DNA of 64,000 nt, taken from positions 4,424,501 to 4,488,500 of the forward strand of contig OX365952.1 of assembly GCA_947247005.1 (NCBI GenBank), written 5' to 3'. The notes under the pieces were generated by a model that searched no databases, was not told the origin of the DNA, and saw nothing but the letters and a program-made list of their open reading frames with translations. Each line of letters opens with the position of its first letter. Position 1 is the first letter of the stretch. This document shows, piece by piece, positions 25,426-35,734 of this stretch. Both the position numbers and the translations under genes were made by a program. The stretch comes from Spisula solida (Eukaryota; Mollusca; Bivalvia; Venerida; Mactridae).

Positions 25426-25962
25426 TTAAAGGGACTGCCTCACGTATTGGTGTATTGCAAATAACAAAAATTGTCAAACATTCGTGTAATTTTGGTATAG
25501 TTGCCTGTATATGCCATAAACAACCACATTGACATAAAAAATAACTTGGGAAACATCGGCATTTTGTAGTAATTTAGCATTTTTACACCCAAAATTCTAT
25601 AGGTTATTAATACCCTATAGAATTAGCACTACTATTACTTTAATTGCCTGAAATTTGTTTCCATTGGATGAAAACGAATTGCGAAACGAACCGAATACCT
25701 CACAGATGTTTCGGCTTTAGTTTGTTGAGGTTACAGTTTGATTATGTGTGAATTACATAATTCACAAAGCATTTTTGAAGGAATCTCTGCGATATTTTCA
25801 AAATGAAAAATACAGAGTGCCGAGTGATTTAAATTGCTTATATGCCATAAATTATTCATAAAGCAACCACCAGTGTCTTTCTATTACATAAATACTGGGT
25901 AAGGTAGGAACATTACGTCAGACAAAAATTGTAGCCCGATCTCTGTGAGGCAGCACCTTTAA
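25426..25962. mobile_element. 537-bp TIR element with TTAA ends
   Basis: Left TTAAAGGGACTGCCTCAC and right GTGAGGCAGCACCTTTAA match at 16 of 18 positions and begin and end at TTAA, consistent with TTAA-target elements (piggyBac-like or Kolobok-like MITEs; inference). No open frame. Absent from copy B. Confidence 0.75.
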
Positions 25963-26264
25963 GAGAAAGTACTAATTAAAACATAATTGTAAAAATACAC
26001 TGAAGGAAATGATGAAGTGAAGGTGATAAGATCAAAATGCAAATGTGTGTTAACAGCATTATGTGATAAAATTATTGTAAGTTGATGTAACTACCAACAA
26101 AATGATCAGAAGAACAAGACGTTGAAATGGCAAAAAACCAGATGTTCATGTCAGCCAAGCATAATTTGGAAGAAACGGATACATTATGTTGTAAAAGTAG
26201 CGTTGCTTCGATCAGCCCCATGTCCAATCCCAAGCGGCGGTTTTCACGCAAGCTACATACACAG

Positions 26265-26559
26265 CAAGTTACAACAATATCTCATAACTATTGAGACTGG
26301 CAAATATACTAACATACCCAGAGAAGAGCGTAAATGTGTTTTATGTGAAACAAATGACATTGAAAATGAGTACCATCTCATAATTATATGTCCGGTATAT
26401 ACGGATTCGAGAAACATATATATAAAACTGTACTACCGGAGAAATACCAGCATGTTTAAATTTGTACACTTTTTATCCTCATCCAATGCAAAGGAACTTC
26501 ACACACTTGGTACTTTTATTAACAAAGCCCTTGACCTACGACGTTGGATTTTATATTGA
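26265..26559 (+). pseudogene. LINE ORF2 C-terminal remnant
   Basis: About 97 in-frame codons from KLQQYLITIETGKY to ...FINKALDLRRWILY then TGA. Seen: the IPREER motif and a C-x2-C-x9-H-x4-C finger (CVLC...EYHLIIIC), followed by CPVYTDSRNIYI. This is the typical C-terminal tail of a non-LTR retrotransposon reverse transcriptase. No RT catalytic domain is upstream, where the sequence instead matches copy B, so it is 5'-truncated. A downstream AATAAA at 26754 may mark its 3' end. The frame is open, so it is relatively young or lucky. Confidence 0.75.
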
Positions 26560-26753
26560 TTCCATTATTACATTCATATTTCCATGTACTATGATAATTG
26601 CATATCTGATGTCTATTCATAAACTGTGTTGTCCCTAGACAAATCTTCATGTATTGATTTGACATGCATTTCTAACGTTGATAATTGTAATCATGTATGT
26701 CAATATTTATTGTATGTTGTTTCACGGTGATAAGATGTATTATGCTTAAGCCG

Positions 26754-26759
26754 AATAAA
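26754..26759 (+). terminator. Possible polyadenylation signal of the LINE remnant
   Basis: AATAAA about 200 bp after the LINE stop codon, in CCGAATAAACTTTTC. The position fits a short LINE 3' UTR. AT-rich context keeps confidence low. Confidence 0.3.
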
Positions 26760-27164
26760 CTTTTCTATATTTCTGTATAATTACTTTGAAAGTCTCGTAA
26801 TTGCTTACCGTGCATTTTGGTCGAGAGTTTACCATTGTATTCTGACCACTATAACATAGCTATAAGTCTTATAATAGAGGTGGAGTTAAGGTTCTAGGTT
26901 TATCGTTGCCACTCTCTAGCAAACAGAATTGCGCTTTGCATGTTCAATATCATCCAATTTTAGTTAATTGGTCTTCAATCCTATCAATCGAGTCTATTTG
27001 CAGACTAAAAAATAACAATTCTCATTATTGTGACATAACCATAACACTTATTAACAGAACTTAAGAACAAAATCAACTCCAGGCTTTCGTCCTATCGCAT
27101 TATTCTACAATTATAAGTAATCCCCTATCAAAATAAGTAAACTTAATTCCCAAACACTTTAATG

Positions 27165-27551
27165 CGGTGGCATAGAGGGGACACAAGAATTATTTTATTT
27201 ATCACGTGCGCACGTGTTTGCATCATGTGCGCACGTGGTAGCTATTACGTGCGCACGTGGTAGCTAACACGTGCGCACATGTTAGCTATCACGTGCGCAC
27301 ATGTTAGTATTACGTGCGCACGTGTTAGTTATTATATGCGCACGAGTTGGTCAGTCATTGGTCAATTATCACGTTCGCACGCGATATCTATTACGTGCGC
27401 ACGTGGTAGCTATCGTGTGCGCATATAATACTAACACGTGCGCTCGTGTTAGCTAACACGTGTGCACGTAATAGCTACCACTTGCGCACGTGATGCTAAC
27501 ATGTGCGCACGTGATAAATAAAATATTTCTTGTGTCCCCTCTATGCCACCG
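27165..27551. mobile_element. Foldback element filled with ACGTGCGCACGT palindromes
   Basis: Ends are near-perfect inverted repeats of about 35-50 bp starting CGGTGGCATAGAGGGGACAC and ending GTGTCCCCTCTATGCCACCG. Weaker symmetry extends about 20 bp further outward on both sides. Between them lie 14 recognisable units of about 22 bp, each centred on ACGTGCGCACGT or a 1-4 base variant and joined by GTAGCTA / GTTAGCTA linkers. Each unit is itself palindromic, so the whole element can fold at two levels. No coding capacity. Absent from copy B. Confidence 0.85.
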
Positions 27552-27919
27552 TACTTTAGTGAATGGGGTATTTTTATATTTTTTCCATCGGCAGACGACG
27601 GTACTAAAATATCCACTTATGATTGACGTTTGTGCTATTTGTATACGTCAATGTAAGATTAAAATAATGGACAGCACTCAGACTTTATTTCATTTTATAT
27701 TGTTTTTATTAATTGTTTAAGTAATTATGTCTGAAGGTATACGAGCAATATGTAAACTCGTTGTTGGGTCAGTACAGGGTATCTAATACGAGATGACACA
27801 TAAACGTTATAAACCACGTAATTGTGCCCTCGAAACATGTTATATACACAATACATTACATACTTTACATAAATTATATACATAACTATTCAACAATCAA
27901 TTTACGTTATCAAAATATA

Positions 27920-28108
27920 TTTATCACATGTTTGACGTCGCGGTAGCGTAATAAAGCCATTATTTATTTTTGATAATACACTAGTGTAATAAAGCTATCA
28001 CGCGACGTCATTCAAAGGATAGGCGACGTCGTCAAAGTTGCGCGTTTATTATAGTGAAAAATAAGTAGCTTTTTATGTTACGGCCGGAAAAGGCTAACAT
28101 GTGATAAA
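27920..28108. mobile_element. Foldback element, TTTATCACATGTT ends
   Basis: TTTATCACATGTT at the left and AACATGTGATAAA at the right, with internal GACGTCGCG / CGCGACGTC symmetry (27936 and about 28002). About 190 bp. Absent from copy B. Confidence 0.65.
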
Positions 28109-28109
28109 A

Positions 28110-29218
28110 AGAACATTACATTTGTGACTTTCCACATTTAATTTATTAAACTCGATGAAAAAAATCGATAAAATGCTCGGCGGATAATCAAAGCATTGAG
28201 AGTGCTGATGAGAGGCGATCTGGTTGCTGCTACTAAAGCTTAAACCGACTTTACACGTTTAATGTTCGTTTTCTTACTGCCGATCTTGTCTTGAATGTCA
28301 AAATAGGCATATGTGACTATATAGGCATGTTGGGTATCTAAATAATTGTTAAAAGGTGCATATTAATTTATATGTAATACGTGTATTAAATGCGTATATC
28401 AAAAGTGGCTTTAAAATAATACTACGCGCCTATTTATCAGATTCTACAATACCGTCTTGTAATCACTTCCCTCACAGCGTGAGACAGTCTATAGCAGGCT
28501 AGCTAGTACAGCGGCACCATATGATTGCATAACAGTACTTTGCAGACCGTATACGATTCATTGATAAAACCATCACTTGACCGTAGTCTGAAGTTTCTAA
28601 AAATAGCTTTACAACCGGGACATTTGATGAACACGTCATTTTCGTACTGTGGAACAAGTTCGGTATCGGCCGGTGTAGTGATTTTTTTGCAAAAATATCG
28701 ATTTAACGAACAATTTCACAATAATTTTTGATCTTAGAATAAACAAATGTTGCTGATTGGCTTAAATCAGTTAAAACATTTGGAGAAACATATGTAGCAG
28801 TATTGGGAATGTTGACAGTTTCTGGAACTACTTGAATGCGGATTCACATAGCAGCCTAAAGGCGGGTAATTTTGTATTAAGAAATGGACAATGGTAGTAA
28901 TGAGAGGCTTAAACGCCTCCCAAAAATTGTTTTTACATAAGTGAGTTTAACATAACGATACAGTCAGTTAAAACTTTGAAACATACCTACCTAGAATGTA
29001 TCCTAAGTTTCCGGCAATTATATAGTGAATAGTATAGTTTAAAACACCAATGCAGTAATTAAACATTGAAGTATGTGCATACTTTCAGTTTCGTATACAT
29101 AGCAACATGAAATAACATTGGCATATACATTTAGTTACAATTGTATTACAACATTGTCTAGTTCATAGAAATACAATTGTTTTTGCCTAATAAGTGATGG
29201 CACAAACACGTTATTCAC
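28110..29218. other. Non-coding insert in copy C, no element ends recognised
   Basis: Lies between two foldback elements where copy B has only a short equivalent (about 12960-13130). No TIR pair, no protein motif. The open frame 28525-28731 has no recognisable domain. Confidence 0.35.
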
Positions 29219-29462
29219 CAGGGTACTGTTTTATCAAATCACTTACGGATATTGTAAACTTACGTCCAAATTTAAATTCTTTATAATTCTTTAACAAATA
29301 CAAGCTATGGTCAATGGATCTGCAATTTTAACAATGATTTAGTTAATGAACTCTTACAAAACCACAACAGTCCAAAATTTGTAGTTGTTAAGCAATATAA
29401 GGAATTTAAATTTGAACGTAAGTTTAAGGTTCTCGTAAGTGCTTTGATAAAACAGTACCCTG
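29219..29462. mobile_element. 244-bp MITE with TIRs of about 60 bp
   Basis: CAGGGTACTGTTTTATCAAA at the left is the reverse complement of the right end TTTGATAAAACAGTACCCTG. Symmetry continues inward for about 60 bp per arm (CTTACG, AAATTTAAATTC). The frames across it are by-products of the palindrome. No clear target duplication, so no superfamily is assigned. Confidence 0.85.
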
Positions 29463-29689
29463 CTGTGTAAATGCTGTGTTTCGTCTTTTATAGGAGATAC
29501 CAGAGGTGTTGATTGCTTGCTTATTATGACAATATCTTGGTTCATTACCAAATAAATAATGTCAGCAATATATGTAATTATCGTCTAGTTTACTTCTGAT
29601 ATCATCACATACTAGTAGTCAATATGTTTAAGCTTTAGGTTATTACATATTGTGTATTCTGAATTTTGATAATATCTTGATTTCCCACT

Positions 29690-30090
29690 AAACATCACTT
29701 AAATTACTAACAGTCTTTCGGACGAGTCTAAAAAAACGAATTTTACGTGTAAGATGCTTTACATCAGGCACGTAAAAGAACCAGGGATGCTTCGGGAAGT
29801 GGGGCATCCTCTGTATCATGCACTATCTCCCAAACACTAAAGTGGCAAACCTCTTCTTTGGGCCTCTCCCATATTGATTTCCGGTGGCGAGGGTAAATAA
29901 AACCATATCAATAATTAATAAAATAATATTTACGTTCAACAACTTCTTGGTTTTGTGGTCACTTTTTAAATTGCCCGAATTTTTCATAAAATGCACAGGT
30001 ATAGCTTAAGTTATGGAACTATATTTACGTGGAACGATGATTTCGCTGATGCAAATTAAACTACCGTGAATAATAATAGATTTACAGTAA
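29690..30090. mobile_element. Insertion with a CTTTCGGACGAG-type conserved core
   Basis: Absent from copy B (13700). Contains CAGTCTTTCGGACGAGTCT, GCTTTACATCAGGCACGTAAA, AGAACCAGGGA and a CTCCCAAACACTAAA stretch. These resemble the conserved internal core of SINE-like repeats in marine invertebrates (recollection, not a search). No pol III promoter was found at its edge. Confidence 0.45.
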
Positions 30091-30654
30091 TAACTTAATA
30101 AATATTTGTCAGAAATATATGTACATACTGTCTGGTTTATTCTTATATCAATCAATTAGCCAATAGGTTCAATTTGCTCTGTACTTAAATTAATTACATG
30201 ATTACATCCAAAGACTGGTTTTTGAACTCTGGACATTAACTGTTGATTCCATCAACGGCGGCTAGCTGGTGTTGATGACAGTTACAACCTGTACGTTCGT
30301 AAACACGGCATGACTGTATTTAGCTTTAGGATGCTGAAATTGTATACACAACCATAAACTGCGAATACATAGATGCAAATAATGAGAGATAGAAAACTGC
30401 ACCACTTTCAGATCTGGCCTCAGCCTTTTCTAAATGGCAATATGTTTCAAATATTCCATTGGAAATGTTCTACCAGACGGGGTTAATGTAATTCTATTTT
30501 AAAGTCTTTTAGAAATGTAGCTTCGGTAATATACCTGATTATTCATATTTTCGTGAAATTGGAAAATAAAAGTACGTTGACCTTGATAAAGGTTTTTGAC
30601 TGTTGACACTAGGTCATTTAGCTAGGGCATTCATTTTATAATCTTTGAAACTAG

Positions 30655-30975
30655 TTCATTGGGCGGTTCATTTTCTCGTTTAATTATGTGATTGGCATTG
30701 TGCCTTGTATGCTCTTCTTATGTTTTCTGTGCTCGGCTGGTTACGTTGAGTGTTGCCTTCTCTGCCTGACGTGGTATTATTTTTTGTAGGTTTTCAGTTC
30801 CAGAAACTTGGACTTTTAGCGGTTAAGTTCATTTTCGCGTTCACTTGTTTGTTTGGCATTGTGTCGTGTATTTGTGATCTGTGTTGTTTTTATGATTTCT
30901 GTGCTCGGCTGTTACAGTGGAGTGCTGCCTCCCTTTCAGATGTTTTTTTATCTTTTGTACTTGGAATATGATTGT
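30655..30975 (+). repeat. Two adjacent right ends of the GGCAGCACTCAAC family
   Basis: TGTGCTCGGCTGGTTACGTT at 30729 and TGTGCTCGGCTGTTACAGTG at 30900 both lead into G(A/T)GTG(C/T)TGCCT, with ATTGTG(C/T)C(T/G)TGTAT upstream of each. The open frames over them recur at other copies of the repeat and are not genes. Confidence 0.6.
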
Positions 30976-32072
30976 TGTGTGTTGTGTCGTTTTTTTAGAT
31001 TTATTATTATATCTTGGTAATGTACATCATGATGTTTCAAAAGTAAATAATATAAGCTGTAGATCAAACATGCTTTACTATCGACCTATAATAACTCTAT
31101 ATTTTTCTGAATGGTATTTGTCTATAAATTCCCTAAAAGTGTAGAACGATGCAAACATAGCAAGTGCCCCAATATGACATTGTGATATATATTTTAGTTA
31201 ATAATTTGGTTAATTGTGTTAAAGAGATTTGTCAACGAAATACCGATATAACAATTAAAAACTGCATATCGCAGGCTTAGAATTAGAAGGTCGTGAGTAA
31301 GACCTTATAAGACTTATGCATATTTGAAATATGCACACAAGGCGCTTCTTATGAGCCTATTTTCGTGAAAATCATGTTGACCAAACTTAAGTTAAAAAGG
31401 CTTGTTTTTCTGCAAATAAAGAGTAGTTTTCAGAACATTTTTCTTCTTTTCTCAAAATAGAGTTTTTCTACTTATGACCTTTTGTACAGACAATTTAAAA
31501 CCAATCAGAAGCGGTAACAAAGGGCCTAGTCATCCAAACAAGAGACAGACTCAGAACGAACTACCATTTGTATCCTAAATGAAGGATCATATTTAAAAAA
31601 AGCATTTTTACTGTCCCTCACAATGAATGACATACTAAAACTGATAACTACCCTGAAACGAAGTACGAGAGACTCTGTACAGCCGTCGTCACATGGTACT
31701 AACACGTGCTGTAGTGATTTACCTGTATTAAATAATGTTCATGTACTTATTGGACATATTGGATTGTTCGTGTTAAGTAGTAGTTTCCGATACTTATAAC
31801 TGTTGTTTGCATGAATATGTCCCATGGACATATAGTACAATGTGCACCAATGTGAACGCAAAGTATCCATGAACTTGATTTGACATTATTTATTTGTCAT
31901 AATAGCTAATCGATGTTCGGAGAAAAACACATTGTCATAAGCAGAATGAGTTACGTGATAAAATGAACGCCCAAGTAGCATCGCAATAGCATATAAATTG
32001 ATAACAATTCGTTAATTAACGTTGCAACAAAAAAAACTTGCAGACAAATTAACTCAGGCATGCATTTAAGCA
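30976..32072. other. Upstream region of the GPCR exon, no gene seen
   Basis: AT-rich and free of recognisable element ends. If the GPCR promoter is proximal, regulatory sequence would lie here, but I can only point to the TATATAA at 32073. Confidence 0.3.
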
Positions 32073-32079
32073 TATATAA
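32073..32079 (+). promoter_or_regulatory. Possible TATA box of the GPCR gene
   Basis: TATATAA lies about 70 bp upstream of the GPCR start codon. Initiation about 30 bp downstream would leave a 5' UTR of about 40 nt. The local sequence is AT-rich, so a chance match is quite possible, and a non-coding upstream exon cannot be excluded. Confidence 0.25.
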
Positions 32080-32143
32080 CTGATCAGATTTATTGTTTGA
32101 GTTATTTAAATTATTTTATTATCTATTTTATTTGAAACTTAAC

Positions 32144-32480
32144 ATGTCGTCGTTGTTCGAGAACGGAACGGAGTACTTAGTGGTTAATAGTAATTATTCA
32201 GAGGGGAATAATGACACTAGTGAGGAAGACCAGTTTCAACATACCTCAGACTACTTAGCGGCGTATGTGACAGTTTTGAATGTCATAATATTTTGCATTG
32301 GTGTGTTAGGAAACGCTTTAGTGATAGCAGTTGTGTGCAAGGTCCGGGAAATGAGGGACCCAACTAATTATTTCTTGTTTACGTTAAGCATAGCGGATTT
32401 ATGTGTGTTGCTTATATGTCAACCGGTGGCGATTATGGAATTTTATAGCATGGAAAGATGGTATATTGGAGAATTCATGT
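32144..32480 (+). CDS. Class A (rhodopsin-like) neuropeptide GPCR, first coding exon (partial)
   Basis: Encodes about 112 residues plus one base of the next codon. Seen: an extracellular N-terminus with three N-glycosylation sequons (NGT at residue 7, NYS at 17, NDT at 23); TM1 at about 40-65 with the conserved GN pair (N57 = N1.50); a short basic loop (KVREMRDPTN); TM2 at about 75-98 with LSIADL (D85 = D2.50) and P94; a first extracellular loop with the W-Y-I-G motif (W106); and the cysteine codon C113 (C3.25), which normally makes the disulphide to ECL2. The coding sequence breaks at T|GTAAGT (donor 32481-32486, phase 1); read-through downstream is unlike a GPCR. The start at 32144 is preferred over 32093 because it has A at -3 and the segment between is hydrophobic AT-rich sequence. 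The overall look is of a peptide receptor (orexin/allatotropin, trissin or GHSR-like groups are all possible); I cannot choose a ligand from TM1-TM2. No TM3-TM7 exons were recognised in the window. Confidence 0.85.
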
Positions 32481-32486
32481 GTAAGT

Positions 32487-35400
32487 TAACTTTCGTAGTA
32501 CCTATTCGTCTTTATTCGAACACATTACCTGAATACGATACATGTTTGTCTTTTATCGACTTGGTGTATTACATTTCGAATTATAAAGCTTTACAATACC
32601 AGATGAAGCAGATGAAAATCTCATGTACGAATATCGATATATATATATATTATACTAGTTTATGTTTTGTCTTTAATGCAAATATATATTGGTATGTGCA
32701 TGTGTTTACACTGTAGCAATACCATGATTTGAAACCGACATTTTCCCCCAATATCAACCAAAACACAATTATTTTATTATCCTATAAAGATATAATTTTC
32801 CCCATAACATACACGTTATAAGAACTCGGACAGAGAAGGCAGAGCAAAGCAAAATACAAACAAAAACATAGAAAGGAACACCAAACACTAATCAGAGACC
32901 ACAAACACTGCTGGTGTCAAATCTTGTACAAAGTTCAATGTGGAAAAAGGTCTAGCCATTGACTTGTGTCGTGTACTTGTTACTTAACATCTGATAGAAT
33001 AAACAACAATTACGTCATGATTAACTAATTAAGCAGCGATCTCACAGGACAGCAGTTCACCAAAAAGGTATCTATAGTCTGTTTTATATACTGGGAAGTA
33101 TACTAATGTTTTTGTTTATGAGTGATTGGAAATAGTTATGAAGAAGTCTTCATTTAAGGAAAAGTCAATCATCACTGACAGACCTTGTCCAAAACTGTGC
33201 ACATTGTTATACATTTCACAGTATTGTATCACTTTTAACCGAACGGCAGTTTGTCTTAAACACCGTATGAACTTCTAACTAGATAATCACTGAAACCCCA
33301 TCGATCAAATATCCTGCACCCTGGAATCTGTGAACGATGTCCGCGTTGACTTCTATTATAAATACATGCGCCATAATTATAGATATACTAAACTTACATT
33401 TGCTACAAGATTTGTAATTATTTTTATATTATTTTTATACCATATTTATATGGCACCTTTATCATGTAATTACACGTTCAAAAGTGCTGTACAATCACAT
33501 TTAAGACAAGGTTATAACAATTTGAAATAGATATATGCATGCAAACATGACAACAAATGTATCTATAATATTATACAGTTTAAAGTTTAGGTATAAGATA
33601 TAAAGAGTAAAACTATGCATTTTCTCATTAAAATGGACACACATGTAATAATAGTCAATATTTACTCGATATTTAGACCAAACGGTCTTTATGAAGAATT
33701 TAAACATTTCGTATATATTGGACAAATTCAATCATTTACTTTATTTCTCAGGTGAATATAAACAGACTATAACTATGATAAATTAAATTACTACTATTTG
33801 TCGCGTTATGATCATTGTTTATATATCAATATGATTAGTGATCATAAATATTTAATATCTAGTTCACCATTAAACAATATCGTGTACAATTACTAATTTT
33901 CACGGGTATTAAATTTCGCGGTTTATGGTCAAATAGTAATTTGGTGGTTTCTTAAATTCATAGACTTTTAATATTGAAAGAAAATCTCTTGTTACATACG
34001 AAATTACGTATTTTAGGTCACCTATTCGATGTTATTTAATTTCGCGATCAAGTTCATCAGAAAAATTAACTTTGCATCTGTGTATTGCGAGTAAATAAGT
34101 AATTTAGTCATAACATTGTACAATACTCCGCTCACAAACGAGGTACTTAGCAATCATCGGTACACTGAAAATCAAAATTCTGTGCAGTTACTTGTATCTG
34201 TTTTGCACTTTCGCCATTTGTTCTGAAATGTGTACTCTCACATAAAATGCTTCAATTAGAAGTTAGGCTTGATGAACATCTTGTGAAATGTACATGTACA
34301 TACTCGATTTATACACCAAAATGTACCGTCTAGACACACCTTAACGATTCAACTATATTCTACCTGTACTATTACGTAAACTGTTCTCGCTTATCGGAAT
34401 CACGCTAGGCGTCTGTGTCATTACAATTAATGTAGAGTGTCTTATAACTGTTTGGCGAAACATAAAATATTGTGCGTATTCCCCTTCCCTTCCACGTTGA
34501 TTAGGTAAGATTAATTGGTAGTAACGTCGTTAATACTGGTCTGTAAATTATCTGGCGGAGGTAAATATTTGACTTGTGCATTTAATTTATGTATACCCAT
34601 GGGCATACTGCTTAATGTATTACTAAAGTATAATAAACTGTACATTTTTAACTAGAAACAGTATATCGACCGTAATAATTTCGACACTTCTTGTCAGTTT
34701 GCTGGGTTAGATTAATCTACAGTTAGACTACTAACGATCCAGCATTTCTGAATCATTCCGGGGGAAATGCAGATTGACACTCGGTACAATTTACATGGTC
34801 GGTCAGTTAAGTGATTGATGGCATATTTATTATATGAGTTGATTGCTACGTATTAGCAAGATATTTCTCAATGGATAATATATATTGGAATGCTCTAGCA
34901 TCGGCAATATTAAATATTTGAGTTTCACTGCATTAGCATACACTATTGTACACACAGATAACTAAAATGTTAGAAAGACCGGACACCATCCTCAAGAGAG
35001 TACTGAACGGATCGTATTAATATGTCAAACTGAACATATTTACCACTACGTGTATTCGAATAATACAGTAAGAGAGATGCATTTTGTAAAAATAATACAC
35101 ACAGGATATTTTATTGACCTAGGTCATCGCGTAACTGTGAACATATTAGGCTCCATAGATTATTTCAGAATACGAATTATTTCATTGACCAGTTTGAAAC
35201 TATAATAAATAATGACTTGTTTCGGTACCGATTGACCAACCGCTGATTTTATGATCTAATATTTACGTCGTGATTCATTAAAATAGTGACATTTATAATT
35301 TAGGTTTAAAATTGCTATGATTCATCTTTTTAACAAAAACATACTGTACGATCCATACATGACCAAAGTGTATTTATTTATAGCTGAGAAACTGTATTAA

Positions 35401-35734
35401 ACTTGAACACAAAACCATAGACAAGAACATTTATGACCAACAACGTATATATCGTGGTAGAGTTACTGGACCATGGCACATTTCGTTCTATGATTTAAAG
35501 CTTTGTGAATTTCATGTTTGTAGCCATTTTTACCCTGCTGATTCCATGCCTTTTAAATCTGAACTTATAATAAAGACCTACTAGTAGTAGCTTTATGATA
35601 CACAAATTATCAAAATAGCGAAAGTCATTTAGATGTTTAGTTAACTTTCGTATCAGTATAATTATATTCAAATTGACAGACTGCTTTGCGAATGTGTTTG
35701 GTTATGTTTTGAACCCAACGTCAAAAGGATCATA
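32487..35734. other. Presumed GPCR intron, with minor repeats
   Basis: Follows the donor at 32481. 32822-32900 is a degraded GGCAGCACTCAAC-type end. Around 33440-33510, TTATATGGCACCTTTATCATG and AAAAGTGCTGTACAATC resemble a widespread invertebrate dispersed repeat. I searched by eye for an exon with a TM3 and an (E/D)RY-type motif and found none. Confidence 0.35.

Larger units (their letters stand above)
16150..30590 (+). repeat. Segmental duplication copy C (expanded by insertions)
   Basis: The second long copy, head-to-tail with B and 14.4 kb long because of insertions. Blocks matching B: 16150-18217, 19310-19680, 23770-24190, 24690-25130, 25970-26230, 26895-27100, 29465-29685 and 30095-30590. 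The blocks between are mobile elements described separately. It also contains an internal tandem duplication of about 410 bp (16969-17383 with 17384-17770), where B has one copy, and a doubled 182-bp unit at 16132-16495. Confidence 0.8.

Noticed and set aside
27190..27530. CRISPR-like array
   Set aside because: The repeats are palindromic, about 22 bp apart with no unique spacers, enclosed by TIRs, and the genome is eukaryotic.
27490..27720. 76-residue frame with hydrophobic segments
   Set aside because: Starts inside the ACGTGCGCACGT foldback and has no homologue-like motif.
30750..31144. Two overlapping hydrophobic frames
   Set aside because: They cover repeat-family right ends whose sequence recurs at 12.4, 38.1 and 40.1 kb with different frames.
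32093..32716. Whole 207-residue open frame as the GPCR coding sequence
   Set aside because: Sequence after residue C113 is not GPCR-like and follows a GTAAGT donor; the first 17 codons are AT-rich hydrophobic sequence before a better start at 32144.
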